From Martelella endophytica (GTDB lineage Bacteria; Pseudomonadota; Alphaproteobacteria; Rhizobiales; Rhizobiaceae), in NCBI RefSeq assembly GCF_000960975.1, contig NZ_CP010803.1:1515944-1579943 (forward strand): a DNA stretch of 64,000 nt. Reading direction: 5' to 3'. Position numbers and translations under genes: made by a program. Shown piece after piece: positions 9,156 through 18,107 of the stretch. Below the pieces are notes generated by a model. It was given only the letters and a program-made list of their open reading frames with translations, made no database searches and was not told the DNA's origin. Position 1 is the first letter of the stretch. Every line of letters starts with the position of its first letter.

Positions 9156-10313
9156 ATGTCTGACACCGTTCCACTGCGCGACCAGTTCATTCAGAAATTC
9201 GGCGTGGCGCCGCGGCTTTTCCGCGCGCCGGGACGTGTCAACCTTATCGGCGAGCACACCGACTACAATGACGGCTTCGTCATGCCGGCCGCGCTTGAAT
9301 TCGAGGCGGAGGCGGCTGCCACCCGTCGCGACGATCGCATCATCCGCATCCATTCGCTGAACAATGGCGAGACCGCCGAATTCGATCTCGACGCGGCCGA
9401 CAATGAACCGCGCCGCAATTGGACCGACTACGCCTTCGGCGTAGCGGTGATGCTGGAAGGTGCGGGAAAGAAGCTGCCGGGTGCGGAAATCATGATTTCC
9501 TCATCGGTTCCTGTGGGGTCCGGCCTGTCGTCTTCCGCCGCGCTTGAAGTGGTGGTCGGCTATACGCTGCTGTCGCTCGCCGGCGAAACCGAGATCGATA
9601 CGGTCGAACTCGCCAAGCTCTGTCAGAAGGCGGAGAACGAATATGTCGGCATGCGCTGCGGCATCATGGACCAGTTCATTTCCTGCAACGGCGTTCACGA
9701 CCACGCGCTGATGATCGACTGCCGCTCGCTCGAAAAGCGGCCTGTGCCCATCGATCCGAAGGCACGCATCGTTGTCGCCAATTCCATGGTGCACCACGCG
9801 CTCGCAGACGGTGAATACAACAAGCGGCGCGACAGCTGTGAAGAGGGCGTGCGGCTCCTGAAACCCGCACTCGGCGAGATTGCCGCACTGCGGGATGTCT
9901 CCTTCGAGGAGCTTGAGGAAAACCGCGATTTCCTCTCCGATGTCACCTATCGCCGCTGCCGCCATATCGTCACCGAGAACGAACGGGTCGAGCAGGCCGC
10001 CGATGCGCTCGACCGTGGCGATCTTGAGACCTTCGGGCTGCTGATGAATGCCTCCCACGCCTCGATGCGCGATGACTACGAAATCTCCTGCGAGGAAGTC
10101 GACATTCTGGTCGATATCGCCCAGGGGCAGAAGGGTGTCTTCGGCGCGCGCATGACCGGCGGCGGGTTCGGTGGTTGTATCGTGGCGCTCGTCGCCGTTG
10201 ATGACGTTGATGCCTTCATTGAGAATGTGCGCGCCGCCTACAAGGAGGCGACCGGCTTCACCTCCGACATCTTCGCCTGTGCGCCGCAGGCCGGCGTCGG
10301 ACCGCTTGCCTGA
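9156..10313 (+). CDS. galK: Galactokinase
   Basis: This 385-residue GHMP-family kinase phosphorylates alpha-D-galactose at C1, the first committed step of the Leloir pathway, in the cytoplasm. The galactokinase signature is '[18 protein letters not shown]' near the N-terminus, the phosphate-binding motif is '[14 protein letters not shown]', and the third GHMP motif is '[12 protein letters not shown]' near the C-terminus. Length is typical. GAGGAGG precedes the ATG. It begins 173 bases after the sugar-binding protein gene, with a hairpin between, and is followed by galT, a beta-galactosidase gene and galE. This suggests that galactose is one product of the imported glycan. Confidence 0.97.
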   Translation: MSDTVPLRDQFIQKFGVAPRLFRAPGRVNLIGEHTDYNDGFVMPAALEFEAEAAATRRDDRIIRIHSLNNGETAEFDLDAADNEPRRNWTDYAFGVAVMLEGAGKKLPGAEIMISSSVPVGSGLSSSAALEVVVGYTLLSLAGETEIDTVELAKLCQKAENEYVGMRCGIMDQFISCNGVHDHALMIDCRSLEKRPVPIDPKARIVVANSMVHHALADGEYNKRRDSCEEGVRLLKPALGEIAALRDVSFEELEENRDFLSDVTYRRCRHIVTENERVEQAADALDRGDLETFGLLMNASHASMRDDYEISCEEVDILVDIAQGQKGVFGARMTGGGFGGCIVALVAVDDVDAFIENVRAAYKEATGFTSDIFACAPQAGVGPLA

Positions 10314-10327
10314 ACGAGGAAAATGCG

Positions 10328-11365
10328 ATGAACAGCTTTACCGACCACCCGCACCGCCGCTTCAATCCTCTCACCGGCGAATGGGTGCTGGTCTCCCCGC
10401 ATCGCGCCAAGCGCCCGTGGCAGGGGCAGGTCGAGGACGATGTGCTGCCGCAGATGCTGGAGCATGATCCGGACTGCTATCTCTGCGCCCGCAACACCCG
10501 CATCAATGGTGCGGTCAATCCCGACTACAAGCACACATTCGTGTTCGAGAACGACTTCGCGGCGCTGACGCCGGATGCACCGGCTGAAAGCTTCGAGGAT
10601 GGGCTGCTGAAGGCCGAGGGCGAAAGCGGCGTCTGCCGGGTCATCTGCTTCTCGCCGCGCCACGATCTGACGCTGGCGCGCATGGCGGTCGATGATATCG
10701 CCAAGGTGGTCGATACCTGGGTCGAGCAATATCAGGACCTCGGCGCCATGCCGGACATCAACCACGTCCAGATCTTCGAAAATCGCGGTGCAATGATGGG
10801 CTGTTCCAATCCCCATCCCCACGGCCAGATCTGGGCAAGCCGCAGCGTGCCGAACGAGCCCGCCAAGGAGACCGAAAACCAGCGCGCCTACTACGAAAAG
10901 AATGGCAAGCCGCTGCTGATGGCCTATCTTGAGCAGGAACTGGCACATCGTGAACGCATCCTGTTCGAGAACGCAAGCTTCGTGGTGCTGGTGCCTTACT
11001 GGGCAGTCTGGCCCTTCGAGACCATGGTTCTGCCGAAGCGCCATATCCGCTCGATGGAAGAAATGACGGCGTCCGAGCGGATGGACCTTGCCGAGGCGAT
11101 GTCGAAGACGACGATCCGCTACGACAACCTGTTCCGCACCTCCTTCCCCTATTCGATGGGCTTCCACCAGCGTCCGACGGATGGCGAGGCCCATGACGAG
11201 TGGGTGATGCACGCCCATTTCTATCCGCCGCTCCTGCGCTCTGCGACGGTGAAGAAATTCATGGTTGGCTTCGAACTGCTCGGCGGCCCGCAGCGCGACC
11301 TGACAGCGGAGCAGGCAGCCGACCGGCTGCGCGGGCTTGCGGATACCCACTACCTCGCCGGCTGA
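10328..11365 (+). CDS. galT: Galactose-1-phosphate uridylyltransferase
   Basis: The 345-residue enzyme exchanges UMP between UDP-glucose and galactose-1-phosphate, giving UDP-galactose and glucose-1-phosphate. The HIT-superfamily active site is visible as '[13 protein letters not shown]', where the second His of HPH forms the uridylyl intermediate. The N-terminal '[20 protein letters not shown]' and the C-terminal '[11 protein letters not shown]' are also typical of GalT. The gene starts 14 bases after galK and is surely co-transcribed with it. Nothing unusual in length or composition. Confidence 0.97.
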   Translation: MNSFTDHPHRRFNPLTGEWVLVSPHRAKRPWQGQVEDDVLPQMLEHDPDCYLCARNTRINGAVNPDYKHTFVFENDFAALTPDAPAESFEDGLLKAEGESGVCRVICFSPRHDLTLARMAVDDIAKVVDTWVEQYQDLGAMPDINHVQIFENRGAMMGCSNPHPHGQIWASRSVPNEPAKETENQRAYYEKNGKPLLMAYLEQELAHRERILFENASFVVLVPYWAVWPFETMVLPKRHIRSMEEMTASERMDLAEAMSKTTIRYDNLFRTSFPYSMGFHQRPTDGEAHDEWVMHAHFYPPLLRSATVKKFMVGFELLGGPQRDLTAEQAADRLRGLADTHYLAG

Positions 11366-11451
11366 CCGCCGCAGGCCAGAGACATTTGGCGGACGGCGGG
11401 AGATGAGGCCGGCCGTTCGCGCAGACGCGCCAAGGGCGCAGGAGGACTTTC

Positions 11452-14424
11452 ATGACGCCCGACATCGCCTGGCTTGCCGACTCGCGCACCTTCGCCGTCA
11501 ACCGGCTTCCCGCCGTTTCCGACCATGTTGCGCGGCCGGCCGGCGATGGATCGTTGCGCCAGAGCCTCGACGGTGCCTGGGCCTTCGCGCTTGCCGAAGA
11601 CGTTGCGAGCCGACCGCAGGGGTTCGAGGCCCGCGGCTTCGATGCCTCCGGCTGGGCGACGATCGAGGTGCCGGGCTACATGCAGCTTCAGGGGTTTGGC
11701 CCCAACCAGTATGTCAACACCCAGTATCCCTGGGACGGCATCGAGCATCTGCGCCCGCCGGAAGTGCCCGAGGCCAATCTGGTCGGCTCCTACATCCGCG
11801 ACTTCACCTTCGCCGGCAAGAAGAGCCGCGTCATTCTCACCTTTGACGGCGTCGAGACGGCCTTCTTCGTCTGGCTGAACGGCACCTTCGTCGGCTATGC
11901 CGAGGACAGTTTTACGCCTTCGCGTTTCGATGTCACTGATCTGATCGAGGAAGGCGACAATCGCTTGGCCGTGCAGGTGTTCCAGCGCTCGTCGGCGAGC
12001 TGGATCGAGGACCAGGATTTCTGGCGGCTCACCGGCATCTCCCGCAGCGTATGGCTCGAAAACCAGCCGGCGCTGCATCTCGATGACCTGTTCGTCACCA
12101 CCGATCTCAATGACGATTTCTCCTCCGCCAGCCTGCGTCTGCGGCTGAAGCTCAGCCTGCCGGGTGAGGGCGGCAAGGTGGAGGTTGCGCTTTCGGGCAG
12201 CGACGGTCTGGTGCTGGAGCCGTGGCAGTGCGAGGCCAGCGCCGAGATGGACCTCGCCTTCGATGTCGCAGGACCAGAACTCTGGAGCGCCGAGGCGCCG
12301 AACCTCTATGACCTGTCGCTGACGCTGATCGGCGCTGATGGCGAGGACTCCGAGACCGTCACCGAACGCATCGGCTTCCGTCGTTTCGAGATGATCGACA
12401 AGGTGATGCATCTGAACGGCAAGCGCATTATCTTCAACGGCGTCAACCGTCATGATTTCGATGCCAGGCGCGGCCGCGCCGTCACCTATGAGCAGATGCT
12501 CTGGGATGTGAAATTCTTCAAGCAGAACAACATCAATGCGGTGCGCACCTGCCATTATCCCAACCAGACCGTGTTCTACCGACTGTGCGACGAATACGGC
12601 ATCTACCTCATCGACGAGGCCAATCTGGAAAGCCATGGTTCCTGGCAGAAGGACGGCAAGGTCGAGCCGAGCTGGGTGGTGCCGGGCGACCGCGAGGACT
12701 GGCAGGATTGCGTCACCGACCGCGCCCGCTCGATGCTGGAGCGTGACAAGAACCACCCGTCCATCCTGATCTGGTCCTGCGGCAACGAGAGCTTCGGCGG
12801 CAAGGTGATCTACGAGATGTCGCAGTTCTTCCGCGATCGCGACCCCTCGCGTCTGGTGCACTACGAAGGCGTGTTCCACGACCGGCGCTATGACGACACC
12901 TCCGACATGGAAAGCCGGATGTATGCCAAGCCGGCCGATGTCGAGACCTATCTCAACGACAATCCGCAAAAGCCCTTCATCCTGTGCGAATACATGCACG
13001 CCATGGGCAATTCCTGCGGCGGCATGCATCTCTACACCGATCTCGTCGACCAATACCGCCTCTATCAGGGCGGCTTCATCTGGGATTATATCGACCAGGC
13101 AATGGACGATGGCGACGGCAGGCTGCGGCTTGGCGGCGATTTCAGCGACCGTCCGTCCGACTATGAATTCTGCGCCGATGGCATCGTCACGGCCCGGCGC
13201 GAGCCTTCGCCCAAGGTGCAGGAGGTCAAGGCGCTCTATCAGTCATTCGACATCGCACCGTCGGCCGCGGAAGTCATCATCCGCAACAAGAACCTGTTCG
13301 TTTCAACCGCCGGCCTCTCACTCGCCGTCACGCTGCTGAAGGATGGCGCCGTGGTGTTCGAGACGGTCATGACGCCCGAGATCGCCGCCGGCGAGACCGC
13401 GACACTGCCGCTCGCGCTGCCGGAGGCGGCAGAACCCGGCGAATATGCCGTGCAGTGTGCGCTGAAGCTCGATGAAGCGACGCTCTGGGCCGAGGCGGGC
13501 CACGAGGTGGCTTTTGGCGAGCATATGTTCACGGTCGAGGGCGAGAAGCCGGCGCCGGCTCCGGTTGCGCTCACCACATCGCGTGGCGATATCAATTTCG
13601 GTGTGCGCAGTCCGGACATGTTCGCATTGTTCTCCGAACCCTTCGGCGGTCCGGTTTCGCTGAAGAAGGGCGGCCTCGAATTCCTGGCGCGACCGCCGCG
13701 CCTCACCTTCTGGCGGGCGATGACCGACAACGACCGCGGCCGCCAGCACGGTTTCGAGCATGCCGTCTGGCAGACCGCGCATCTTTACTACAAGCGCGGG
13801 CCGGTGGTGATCGCCGATGGCGATGAGCCTGTCATCCGCTACCGCTTTACGCTGCCCGGCATCACCGTTGAGCCGGAGGTGACCTATCGCGTCGGTCGCG
13901 ATGGCCGCATCCACGTGACGGCCGACTTTCCCGGCGCCGAAGGCCTGCCGGAACTGCCGATCTTCGGCCTGCAGTTCTTCATGGATGCCGCTTTCGATCG
14001 CTTCCGTTACTATGGCCTCGGCCCGGACGAGAACTACCGCGATCGCCTGCGCGGCGCCCGGCTGGGCATTTTCGAGCGCACGGTCGCCGAAAACCTGTCG
14101 CCCTACGTTGTGCCGCAGGAATGCGGTAACCGCGTCGGCACTCGCTTTGCCGAGGTGACCGACGGGGAGGGCCGTGGCCTGCGGTTCGAGGCCGAGGGCG
14201 CGCCGTTCGAATTCAACGCGCTGCCGCATGGCACGATGGAGCTCGAAACCGCGACGCGTCCCTGGGAATTGCCGCCTGTCACCCGAACCGTCGTGACGAT
14301 TGCGGCGAAGCAGATGGGCGTCGGCGGCGATGACAGCTGGGGTGCACCCGTGCATCCGCAATATCGGGTGGCTTCCCATCGCCCGCTTTCTCTTGCATTC
14401 TCGTTCGCGCCGGTCGGCGTCTGA
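11452..14424 (+). CDS. lacZ: Beta-galactosidase, glycoside hydrolase family 2 (LacZ type)
   Basis: A 990-residue GH2 enzyme that hydrolyses terminal beta-D-galactosides. The acid/base glutamate lies in 'IWSCGNESFGG' (Glu446) and the nucleophile in 'FILCEYMHAMGNS' (Glu513), as in E. coli LacZ. The jelly-roll domain is at the N-terminus and the C-terminal 'small chain' domain (about residues 720-985) is complete. No signal peptide is seen, so it acts in the cytoplasm on imported galactosides. CAGGAGG precedes the ATG. It lies between galT and galE, so released galactose passes straight into the Leloir enzymes. The natural substrate need not be lactose; galactosides from the glycan handled upstream are likely. 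Confidence 0.95.
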   Translation: MTPDIAWLADSRTFAVNRLPAVSDHVARPAGDGSLRQSLDGAWAFALAEDVASRPQGFEARGFDASGWATIEVPGYMQLQGFGPNQYVNTQYPWDGIEHLRPPEVPEANLVGSYIRDFTFAGKKSRVILTFDGVETAFFVWLNGTFVGYAEDSFTPSRFDVTDLIEEGDNRLAVQVFQRSSASWIEDQDFWRLTGISRSVWLENQPALHLDDLFVTTDLNDDFSSASLRLRLKLSLPGEGGKVEVALSGSDGLVLEPWQCEASAEMDLAFDVAGPELWSAEAPNLYDLSLTLIGADGEDSETVTERIGFRRFEMIDKVMHLNGKRIIFNGVNRHDFDARRGRAVTYEQMLWDVKFFKQNNINAVRTCHYPNQTVFYRLCDEYGIYLIDEANLESHGSWQKDGKVEPSWVVPGDREDWQDCVTDRARSMLERDKNHPSILIWSCGNESFGGKVIYEMSQFFRDRDPSRLVHYEGVFHDRRYDDTSDMESRMYAKPADVETYLNDNPQKPFILCEYMHAMGNSCGGMHLYTDLVDQYRLYQGGFIWDYIDQAMDDGDGRLRLGGDFSDRPSDYEFCADGIVTARREPSPKVQEVKALYQSFDIAPSAAEVIIRNKNLFVSTAGLSLAVTLLKDGAVVFETVMTPEIAAGETATLPLALPEAAEPGEYAVQCALKLDEATLWAEAGHEVAFGEHMFTVEGEKPAPAPVALTTSRGDINFGVRSPDMFALFSEPFGGPVSLKKGGLEFLARPPRLTFWRAMTDNDRGRQHGFEHAVWQTAHLYYKRGPVVIADGDEPVIRYRFTLPGITVEPEVTYRVGRDGRIHVTADFPGAEGLPELPIFGLQFFMDAAFDRFRYYGLGPDENYRDRLRGARLGIFERTVAENLSPYVVPQECGNRVGTRFAEVTDGEGRGLRFEAEGAPFEFNALPHGTMELETATRPWELPPVTRTVVTIAAKQMGVGGDDSWGAPVHPQYRVASHRPLSLAFSFAPVGV

Positions 14425-14443
14425 AGCTTTAGGAGATTTTGAA

Positions 14444-15436
14444 ATGGCAATACTCGTAACCGGAGGCGCTGGCTATGTCGGCAGCCACATGGCCCATGCG
14501 CTGGTCGATCGCGGCGAAAAGGTCGTGGTCCTCGATGATCTCTCCACTGGCCACCGCGAACTCGTTCCGGAAGCCGCAAAGCTCGTCCAGGGCGATATCG
14601 CCGATACCAAGATGGTGACGAAGCTGATCACCGAGGAGGGCATCAACGCGATCGCCCATTTTGCCGGTTCCATCGTCGTGTCGGACTCGGTCTCCGATCC
14701 GTTGACCTATTACGACAACAACACGGTCAAATCCCGCGCGCTCATCGCAGCCGCCGTCGAGGCCAAGATCGAGGCCTTCCTGTTCTCCTCCACCGCTGCC
14801 GTCTATGGCGAGCCGGGCGTCGATCTGCTCGACGAGGAGCAGAACCTGCAGCCCGTCTCGCCCTATGGCTGGTCGAAGCTGATGACCGAGGTGATGCTGC
14901 GCGACAGTGCCCGCGCCTATGGCCTGAAATATGCAGCGCTGCGTTATTTCAACGTTGCCGGCGCTGATCCTCAGGGCCGCACGGGCGAAACCCGCGAGCA
15001 TGCCACCCACCTGATCGAGATCGCCGCCCAGGCCGCCACCGGCCGTCGCAATCGCATGCAGATCTTCGGCACGGATTACCCGACGCCGGATGGCACCTGC
15101 CTGCGCGACTATATCCACGTCACCGATCTGATCGATGCCCATGTGAAGGCGCTAATGCACCTCCTGAACGGCGGTGACAACTTCGTCGCCAACTGCGGCT
15201 ACGGCCACGGCTTCTCGGTGCTGGAAGTGGTTGACGCGATCAAGCGCGTCTCCGGTGTCGATTTCCGCGTCGACCTGGCGGAGCGCCGCCCCGGCGATCC
15301 GCCGGCGCTCGTCGCCGACAATGCCCGCGTGCGCGACATTCTTGGCTGGGAGCCGAAATACGACGATCTCGATACGATCGTGAAGCATGCGCTCGCCTGG
15401 GAAGACCAACTCGTCAAGGGTCGGGTCAAGCTCTGA
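14444..15436 (+). CDS. galE: UDP-glucose 4-epimerase
   Basis: A 330-residue extended short-chain dehydrogenase that interconverts UDP-galactose and UDP-glucose. The NAD-binding motif 'TGGAGYVGSH' is at the N-terminus and the catalytic 'SSTAAVYGEP' and 'YGWSK' (Tyr-x-x-x-Lys) motifs follow. The start at 14444 is set by AGGAGA and by the family's N-terminal 'MAILVTGGAGY'; the frame is open upstream into lacZ but without homology. It is the last gene of the galK-galT-lacZ-galE set, 19 bases after lacZ. UDP-galactose from GalE also feeds exopolysaccharide and lipopolysaccharide synthesis. Confidence 0.96.
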   Translation: MAILVTGGAGYVGSHMAHALVDRGEKVVVLDDLSTGHRELVPEAAKLVQGDIADTKMVTKLITEEGINAIAHFAGSIVVSDSVSDPLTYYDNNTVKSRALIAAAVEAKIEAFLFSSTAAVYGEPGVDLLDEEQNLQPVSPYGWSKLMTEVMLRDSARAYGLKYAALRYFNVAGADPQGRTGETREHATHLIEIAAQAATGRRNRMQIFGTDYPTPDGTCLRDYIHVTDLIDAHVKALMHLLNGGDNFVANCGYGHGFSVLEVVDAIKRVSGVDFRVDLAERRPGDPPALVADNARVRDILGWEPKYDDLDTIVKHALAWEDQLVKGRVKL

Positions 15437-15458
15437 GCGTCGCCGCGAGCCGCAATCA

Positions 15459-15590
15459 ATTTCCCCCCTTTTGTGGGGGGAGATGCCCCGGATGGGTAAA
15501 AGGGAGCGAACCCGTTCAGCAAGCGCGGCGTCCGCGGTTTATTCCGTCTACCGCACCTCTGCCGCTTCCGCGAAATTTCCTCCCTCGGGC
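15459..15590. repeat. Degenerate copy of palindromic intergenic repeat
   Basis: The left end (TTTCCCCCCTTTTGTGGGGG, continuing GAGATGCCCC) and the right end (CTCTGCCGCTTCCGCGAAAT followed by TTCCTCCCTC) match the two ends of the element at 26008-26150 with several changes. The size is also close. It looks like an old, diverged copy. Confidence 0.6.
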
Positions 15591-15679
15591 GTGACATAAG
15601 CCGCGGGCGACCGATAAGGCGCTGACGGATTGTGGTCATTCCGGAAGCGATGAAATTGTCCGGTAAAAAAGAGGTGGCG

Positions 15680-15882
15680 GGGGCCCTTCCGTCGCACAAG
15701 GCTTTGCCCGTGCGTGTCGGTCATGCCGTGTCATCCTCCCCATGACAGGCAAAGGGCCGCCCGCGGTGTCCCTTTCGCAAGGAACACAACCTGAGATGCA
15801 AGACCTGTTAGCATGGATCGCGGATCGGATTCAACCGCCCTCGACGGGAAAAGCCGCGACCTGGCCAAATCGCGGCTTTTCA
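15680..15882 (+). ncRNA. Candidate structured small RNA
   Basis: A gene-free stretch with several hairpins in series that ends at a terminator. GGCTTTGCC (15700-15708) can pair with GGCAAAG (15748-15754); inside lies TGTCAT/ATGACA (15729-15734 and 15742-15747) with a CCTCCCC loop; next is GTGTCCCTT/AAGGAACAC (15766-15774 and 15779-15787) with a TCGC tetraloop. GGCCCTT at 15682-15688 can compete for AAGGGCC at 15752-15758. The CCTCCCC loop would resemble an anti-Shine-Dalgarno sequence. No promoter is clear and no known RNA family is recognised, so confidence is low. Confidence 0.35.
15849..15880. terminator. Bidirectional intrinsic terminator
   Basis: AAAAGCCGCGA (15849-15859) pairs perfectly with TCGCGGCTTTT (15870-15880), giving a GC stem with A/T tails readable from both strands. 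It can end the minus-strand aldo/keto reductase transcript and any plus-strand RNA from the galE side. Confidence 0.75.
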
Positions 15883-15948
15883 TGAGGTTTTTGGCCGGAA
15901 ACAAGCTTGATTCCGGAAACCGGAACGGTTGCTGCTTTTGCGCGTGGC

Positions 15949-16929
15949 CTATTTGAAACCCGCCACGCGGTGCGGAATATACGGGTCTTCCAGACGGGCA
16001 ATCTCGTCATCGGAGAGTTTCAGCGCCAGAGCCGCCTCGGCGTCGTCGAGATGATGCGGCTTCGACGCGCCGATGATGGGGGCGGAGACGACCGGCTTGG
16101 ACAGCACCCAGGCGAGCGCCACCCGCGCCATCGGCACACCGCGCTCGTTGGCAACTTCGGCGACGGCATCGACAACCTTGCGATCGGCCTCGGCGGTGTC
16201 GACGTAGAGCGTCTTGCCGAACTCGTCGGTCTCGGAACGTCCGGTGCTGGTGTCCCAGGGCCGTGTCAGCCGGCCGCGCGCCATCGGGCTCCACGGAATG
16301 ACGCCGATGCCTTCGGCGGCGCAAAGCGGCAGCATTTCGCGCTCTTCCTCGCGGTAGAGCAGGTTGACGTAGTTCTGCATGGTCACGAATTTCGCCCAGC
16401 CATTGGCCTTCTGCGTGGCGAGCATGGTGGCGAACTGCCAGGCATGCATGGATGAGGCGCCGATATAGCGCGCCTTGCCGGCCTTCACCACGTCGTGGAG
16501 CGCTTCCAGCGTTTCCTCGATCGGGGTGTTATAGTCGAAACGGTGGATCTGGTAGAGGTCGACATAATCGGTACCGAGCCGGCGAAGCGAGTTGTCGATC
16601 TCCTGCATGATCGCCTTGCGCGACAGGCCGGCGCCGTTCGGCCCTTCATGCATGCGGTTCATCACCTTGGTGGCGAGAACGATCTCGTCGCGGCGGGCAA
16701 ATTCCTTCAGCGCCCGGCCGACGATCTCCTCCGAAGAACCGGCGGAATAGACATTGGCGGTATCGAAGAAATTGATGCCGTCCTCCACCGCCTTGCGGAT
16801 AAAGGGACGGCTTTGCTCCTCCGGCAGCGACCAGGGGTGGGTGCCGCGGTCGGGAGTGCCATAGGTCATGCAGCCAAGGCAGAGGCGGGAGACATCGAGG
16901 CCGGTGCGGCCAAGCTTGACGTATTCCAT
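15949..16929 (-). CDS. Aldo/keto reductase
   Basis: A 326-residue cytosolic NADPH-dependent (beta/alpha)8 oxidoreductase. The catalytic tetrad is visible: Asp and Tyr in 'FFDTANVYSAGSSEE', Lys in 'LATKVMN', and His in 'DLYQIHRFD'. The N-terminal 'MEYVKLGRTGLDVSRLCLGC' is typical of the group that includes E. coli YajO. The C-terminal 'PIIGASKPHHLDD' binds the cofactor phosphate. It follows a second aldo/keto reductase gene but is separated from it by a terminator, so it may have its own promoter. The physiological substrate, probably an aldehyde or sugar, cannot be told. Confidence 0.92.
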   Translation of the reverse strand: MEYVKLGRTGLDVSRLCLGCMTYGTPDRGTHPWSLPEEQSRPFIRKAVEDGINFFDTANVYSAGSSEEIVGRALKEFARRDEIVLATKVMNRMHEGPNGAGLSRKAIMQEIDNSLRRLGTDYVDLYQIHRFDYNTPIEETLEALHDVVKAGKARYIGASSMHAWQFATMLATQKANGWAKFVTMQNYVNLLYREEEREMLPLCAAEGIGVIPWSPMARGRLTRPWDTSTGRSETDEFGKTLYVDTAEADRKVVDAVAEVANERGVPMARVALAWVLSKPVVSAPIIGASKPHHLDDAEAALALKLSDDEIARLEDPYIPHRVAGFK

Positions 16930-16959
16930 TGGGTTTCGTCCTGAATGTGAGCGTCAATG

Positions 16960-16988
16960 AAAAAAGCCGCCGGATGACCCGGCGGCTT
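16960..16988 (-). terminator. Intrinsic terminator of upstream aldo/keto reductase
   Basis: AAGCCGCCGG (16964-16973) pairs with CCGGCGGCTT (16979-16988); read on the minus strand the stem is followed by a run of six T. It lies just after the stop of the gene at 16995-17876. Confidence 0.85.
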
Positions 16989-16994
16989 CTGGTA

Positions 16995-17876
16995 TCAGGC
17001 AGCCTTGGCGAAGGCCTTCTTGCCCTCGGCGTCAAGCGCGGCGAACTCTTCATCCGACAGCGTGATGTTGGCTGCCGCGACGTTTTCCTCCAGATGCTTG
17101 ACCTTGGATGTGCCGGGGATCGGCAGCATTACCGGGCTGCGTTTCAGCACCCAGGCCAGCGCGATCTGGCTTGGTGCGGCATCGTGCTTCCTGGCGATCT
17201 CATCGAGCAGCGAACCCGGATTGGCGAGCTCGCCGGCAGCCAGCGGGAACCACGGAATGAAGCCGATATCGTTTTCAGCGCAATAGTCGAGAACGTCCTC
17301 GCTGGTGCGATCGACCAGATTGTAGCGGTTCTGAACGGTCGAAACCGGGAAGATCTTCTGTGCAGCCTTGATGTCTGCGACCGAAACCTCCGAAAGCCCT
17401 GCGTGCGAAATCAGGCCCTCGTCGAGGAACTCCTTGATCGCGCCGAACTGCTCGTCCGCCGGCACCTTGCTGTCGATGCGGTGCAGCTGCCAGAGGTCGA
17501 TCTTTTCCACACCGAGATTGCGCAGGCTCTTGTGAACCTGCTGGCGCAGATATTCCGGCCGCCCGACCGGAAGCCAGACGCCGGGACCGGTGCGGGTAAG
17601 CCCGCCCTTGGTGGCGATCTTGACGGAGGGATAGGGATGCAGTGCTTCCTTGATCAGCCATTCGGAAACGTCTGGTCCATAACTGTCGGCGGTGTCGATG
17701 AAATCGACGCCGAGTTCCGGCAGCCGCTTCAGCATCGCGATCGCGCCGGCATGGTCATCCGGTTCGCCCCAGATGCCCTTGCCGGTCACCCGCATTGCGC
17801 CGAAGCCAAGCCGGTTGACGGTCAGCATGCCGCCAATGGAAAAGGTGCCCGCCTTGTCAGCCAGTTTATCAGCCAT
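16995..17876 (-). CDS. Aldo/keto reductase
   Basis: A second aldo/keto reductase, 293 residues, of a different subgroup from its neighbour. The tetrad residues are in '[14 protein letters not shown]' (Asp, Tyr), 'IATKGGL' (Lys) and '[10 protein letters not shown]' (His); the phosphate-binding segment is '[15 protein letters not shown]'. The start at 17876 ([10 protein letters not shown]) is supported by GGGAGGCC three bases upstream; the frame runs 15 codons further without a ribosome site. It is divergent from the gamma-glutamyltransferase gene across a 231-base gap in which I see no clear operator. The substrate is unknown. Confidence 0.92.
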   Translation of the reverse strand: MADKLADKAGTFSIGGMLTVNRLGFGAMRVTGKGIWGEPDDHAGAIAMLKRLPELGVDFIDTADSYGPDVSEWLIKEALHPYPSVKIATKGGLTRTGPGVWLPVGRPEYLRQQVHKSLRNLGVEKIDLWQLHRIDSKVPADEQFGAIKEFLDEGLISHAGLSEVSVADIKAAQKIFPVSTVQNRYNLVDRTSEDVLDYCAENDIGFIPWFPLAAGELANPGSLLDEIARKHDAAPSQIALAWVLKRSPVMLPIPGTSKVKHLEENVAAANITLSDEEFAALDAEGKKAFAKAA

Positions 17877-18107
17877 GAAGGCCTCCCATGTTTGGTGATG
17901 AAACGAGAATGCGACACGCAAAGCGCAGGCTCATGCCGGCTTTCCGTGCGCGGGAATTTTATGAATACCCTTCTGACATGGGCGGGCCGGAGGCCGGTTT
18001 CAATGCGGGGCATGGAAAATCTTTCACGACTGAAGGTCGAGCGCGTGCGGGGTTTCCCGCCCGCTCCGGTGGTGGCATAGTCACCGCGAAGCAGGAAGGA
18101 GCCACGG

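Larger units (their letters stand above)
15437..15948. other. 512-base gap between galE and aldo/keto reductase
   Basis: No protein-coding gene is apparent. From left to right it holds a decayed copy of the palindromic intergenic repeat (15459-15590), a run of nested hairpins that may be a small RNA (15680-15882), and a bidirectional terminator-like stem (15849-15880) shared by convergent transcripts. Confidence 0.6.
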
